From Lysobacter sp036697405 (lineage in GTDB: Bacteria; Pseudomonadota; Gammaproteobacteria; Xanthomonadales; Xanthomonadaceae), in contig NZ_JBAHWA010000015.1 in assembly GCF_036697405.1 (NCBI RefSeq), forward strand, positions 21,275 through 85,274: DNA of 64,000 bases, given 5' to 3'. Positions 62,050 to 64,000 of the stretch are shown piece by piece; positions within the stretch are counted from its first letter, which is position 1, and each line of letters opens with the position of its first letter. The notes below the pieces were generated by a model. It did not search any database, was not told the origin of the DNA, and was given only the letters and a program-made list of their open reading frames with translations. A program made the translations under genes and the position numbers.

Positions 62050-62646
62050 TCACTCCATCTCGCTGCGGCTGCCGAAGGCGTGCGACAGGGTGCCGCGATC
62101 GACGTATTCGAGTTCGCCGCCCAGCGGCACGCCGTGCGCGAGCCGGCTCGGGCACACGCCGTGCTGGCGCGCGAGCTGGGCCAGGTAATGCGCGGTGGCC
62201 TCGCCTTCGACGGTGGGATTGGTGGCGATGATCAGCTCCTGGATCTCGCCCTCGGCCAGGCGCGCGGCCAGGCCGTCCAGGCCGAGTTCGCGCGGGCCGA
62301 TGCCGTCGAGCGGGCTGAGCCGGCCCTGCAGCACGAAGTACAGGCCGCGGTAGCCGGTGGCCTGCTCGATCGCCAGCCGGTCGGCCGGCGACTCCACCGC
62401 GCACAGCAGATGGGCGTCGCGCGCGGCGCTGGCGCAGGTCGCGCAGACCGGCGTCTCGCTGAAGTCGCGGCAGCGGCTGCAATGGCCGACCTTTTCGATC
62501 GCTTCGGCGAGCGCGTTGGACAAGCGCTGGCCGCCGGCGCGCTCGCGTTCGAGCACGTGGTAGGCCATGCGCTGGGCCGATTTCTGGCCCACGCCGGGCA
62601 GCACCCGGAAGGCTTCGATCAGTTGTTCCAGCAGCGCGCTGCTCAT
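62050..62646 (-). CDS. recR: Recombination protein RecR
   Basis: The product has 198 residues. The helix-hairpin-helix is LPGVGQKSAQRMAYHVL, the zinc finger is CSRCRDFSETPVCATC and the Toprim domain has LLCAVESPADRLAIE, YFVLQGRLSPLDGIGP and LIIATNPTVEGEATAHYL. It works with RecF and RecO in gap repair. The dnaX-ybaB-recR order is conserved, here with one small gene inserted. Confidence 0.97.
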   Translation of the reverse strand: MSSALLEQLIEAFRVLPGVGQKSAQRMAYHVLERERAGGQRLSNALAEAIEKVGHCSRCRDFSETPVCATCASAARDAHLLCAVESPADRLAIEQATGYRGLYFVLQGRLSPLDGIGPRELGLDGLAARLAEGEIQELIIATNPTVEGEATAHYLAQLARQHGVCPSRLAHGVPLGGELEYVDRGTLSHAFGSRSEME

Positions 62647-62656
62647 GCCGGCGAAC

Positions 62657-62893
62657 TCACTCGGACGGGGTGAACGAACTGCTGCGCGGGATCGGCTCGC
62701 GATTCATCGCCCGCACCACGTTGAGGCAGACGATCGCGCCCAGCAGCGGCAGCAGCCAGACGAAGGCCGATTGCAGGCCCTTCTGGGCGCCGCTGAGGTC
62801 CGGCTCGCGCCAGATCGCCCAGGTCGCGTACAGGTCCAGGCCGAGCAGGCCCGACGCGATCAGGCCGGCGGCGAGGCCGAGTTGCAGATTCAT
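62657..62893 (-). CDS. Small two-segment membrane protein, unknown
   Basis: The product has 78 residues with two hydrophobic segments (LGLAAGLIASGLLGLDLYA and AFVWLLPLLGAIVCLNVV) joined by a polar loop, and a basic/Ser-rich tail. The ATG at 62893 was chosen over a GTG two codons earlier. It lies between ybaB and recR with 10-20 bp gaps, so it is probably co-transcribed. No family was recognised with confidence. Confidence 0.65.
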   Translation of the reverse strand: MNLQLGLAAGLIASGLLGLDLYATWAIWREPDLSGAQKGLQSAFVWLLPLLGAIVCLNVVRAMNREPIPRSSSFTPSE

Positions 62894-62912
62894 GAGCACA
62901 GGTTCCCGCGGC

Positions 62913-63233
62913 TCAGAACGGCATCTTCATGCCCGGCGGCATCGGCATGCCGGCGGTGGCGGCGGACATCTTGGCCTGCGACTCGGCGTTGACCTTGTTG
63001 ACCGCATCGTTGAACGCGGCCGCGACCAGGTCTTCGGCCATCTCCGGATCGCTCAGCACGCTGGGATCGATGCGCACCTTGCGGCACTCCATGCGGCCGG
63101 TGATGGTCACGCTGACCATGCCGCCGCCGGCGTTGCCGGTGACTTCGATCTTGGCCAGTTCTTCCTGGGCGCGCTGCACGTTTTCCTGCATCTTCTGCGC
63201 TTGTTGCATGAGTTGGGCGATGTTGCCGCGCAT
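62913..63233 (-). CDS. ybaB: YbaB/EbfC family nucleoid-associated protein
   Basis: The product has 106 residues. It begins MRGNIAQLMQQAQKMQENVQ and has the core GGGMVSVTITGRMECRKVRIDP and LVAAAFNDAVNKV. A Met/Pro-rich tail (MPMPPGMKMPF) ends it. The family binds DNA as a dimer, and the gene sits between dnaX and recR in most proteobacteria. Confidence 0.95.
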   Translation of the reverse strand: MRGNIAQLMQQAQKMQENVQRAQEELAKIEVTGNAGGGMVSVTITGRMECRKVRIDPSVLSDPEMAEDLVAAAFNDAVNKVNAESQAKMSAATAGMPMPPGMKMPF

Positions 63234-63319
63234 GGTGTCCTGCCTGTTTCCGGGGTGGTGGGGAAGGCGCCGCGCGGGTGGACGCGGCGCGCTGCGACGA
63301 GCAGCGATGCAACTGGAAT

Positions 63320-63341
63320 GAGGACGGCGGCCGCCGTCCTC
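63320..63341. other. 22-bp perfect palindrome overlapping the dnaX stop codon
   Basis: GAGGACGGCGG and CCGCCGTCCTC adjoin with no loop, and the dnaX stop (63340-63342) lies in the right arm. Transcripts from dnaX could fold here before ybaB. No U-tract follows. Confidence 0.5.
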
Positions 63342-64000
63342 AAGCCTCGTCGAACGGACGAATCGAGTCCGGCACGACCCGCGCGCCGTGCTGCGAGATC
63401 AGGCGCTGCACGTCGGGATCGTTCATGAACGCGTCCTCGGCCGAGGCCTGGCGCTGGTCGCGCGCGCGCTCGTTGCGCTCGCGCAGCGATTCGCTGGACT
63501 GGGCGGACTCGAAACGGATCTGCGGGGCCGCGCCCAGGCGCGGCGCCAGCGCGTCGGCGACCATCTGGATCAGGGCCGGCGCGCGCAGGTGATCGTCCTC
63601 GGCCGGCAGGGACAGGCGCAGCGCGCCGTCGGCGTAGGCGATGAAACCGGCGTGCTCGGCCAGCAGCCGGGCCGGGCCGCGCAGCCCGCTGCCGGCGACC
63701 AGGTCGTGCCAGGCGTCGGCATCGGCGATGCCGGCGCCGCCGCTGCGCGGCGCGGACGACATCGCCGGCACGGCGGGCGCGGCCTCGCGCTGCTCGGCCC
63801 GAGCCGGTTCCGGCGGCGGCGCGGGCCGGCGCGGCGGCGCTTCGACCGCGGGCGGTTCCGCCCAGGGCACGTCGCTGCGCGCGGTTTGCGCGCTCGGCGC
63901 CGGCATGCGCGGCGCTTCGATTCGGGGGGCTTCGACTCGCGCCGGCTCGGCCGGCCGCGTCTCGAGCGGCGGCGGCGCGGCGCGCGTCTGCGGTGCGGGC
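63340..64000 (-). CDS. dnaX: DNA polymerase III tau subunit, C-terminal part (partial)
   Basis: The 5' end is beyond the window; about 219 codons are visible. A Pro/Ala/Glu-rich linker (PPRRPAPPPEPARAEQREAA) leads to the polymerase-binding tau domain (WHDLVAGSGLRGPARLLAEH, LRLSLPAEDDHLRAPALIQM, RFESAQSSESLRERN). The end, MNDPDVQRLISQHGARVVPD, matches DnaX of this lineage. Identification also rests on the ybaB-recR genes that follow. Confidence 0.92.
   Translation of the reverse strand, partial: PAPQTRAAPPPLETRPAEPARVEAPRIEAPRMPAPSAQTARSDVPWAEPPAVEAPPRRPAPPPEPARAEQREAAPAVPAMSSAPRSGGAGIADADAWHDLVAGSGLRGPARLLAEHAGFIAYADGALRLSLPAEDDHLRAPALIQMVADALAPRLGAAPQIRFESAQSSESLRERNERARDQRQASAEDAFMNDPDVQRLISQHGARVVPDSIRPFDEA

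Overview
The window is high-GC, almost wall-to-wall coding DNA from a gammaproteobacterium of the Xanthomonadaceae, most likely Lysobacter or a close relative. The main pointers are an alpha-lytic protease homologue with its own pro-region (a hallmark Lysobacter exoenzyme), an rpoE-rseA-mucD stress operon, a holB-pilZ junction, and dispersed GGGATTC/GGGAATC and GTGGGAGCGGCGTAAGCCGC repeats. No rRNA, tRNA, CRISPR array, integrase or transposase was found. The assignment is inferred from gene content, not from a phylogenetic marker.

Positions 1-12.9 kb are the accessory part. After the last codons of an ABC exporter come five tandem genes on the minus strand for large Sec-exported repeat proteins (called A to E here from left to right). 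All five end in an almost identical DUF11-type module of about 108 residues, but they carry three different kinds of N-terminal head: CshA-like plus GEVED in A and C, a QETFD head in B and E, and a unique head in D. Between them lie at least three decayed pieces of further copies: a truncated 5' end near 5.1 kb, a DUF11 scar inside gene C, and a collapsed copy near 12.4 kb. Shared upstream leaders and long 3' tracts of near identity point to repeated recombination or gene conversion. This array is the most unusual thing in the window.

Positions 12.9-25.2 kb hold a MmcQ/YjbR protein, the alpha-lytic protease homologue, an L,D-transpeptidase coupled to aidB, an FAD monooxygenase, a cold-shock protein, a nagZ-hpt-methylthioinosine phosphorylase operon (peptidoglycan recycling plus purine salvage), a CYTH protein, a secreted subtilase and rlmD. 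Positions 25.4-39.2 kb carry ydbL-ydbH (outer-membrane lipid transport), a receiver-HPt protein, and the lepA-lepB-DUF4845-rnc-era-recO run with an unknown membrane protein gene between era and recO. The sigma-E operon rpoE-rseA-mucD follows, with a plausible self-regulated promoter.

Positions 39.4-53.1 kb contain a FadB-type beta-oxidation enzyme, a 130-bp tandem duplication in noncoding DNA, and the lipid/folate/replication cluster yceD-rpmF-fabH-fabD-fabG-acpP-fabF-pabB-pabC-mltG-tmk-holB-pilZ. From pabB to pilZ the genes overlap by 4 bases and are likely translationally coupled. Intrinsic terminators sit after fabH and after acpP, and plsX is absent from its usual place. Positions 53.2-64 kb hold maf (yceF), a TPR protein, a family 39 glycosyltransferase, a moxR-DUF58-transglutaminase-slp operon, a HIT protein, and recR, a small membrane protein, ybaB and the 3' end of dnaX.
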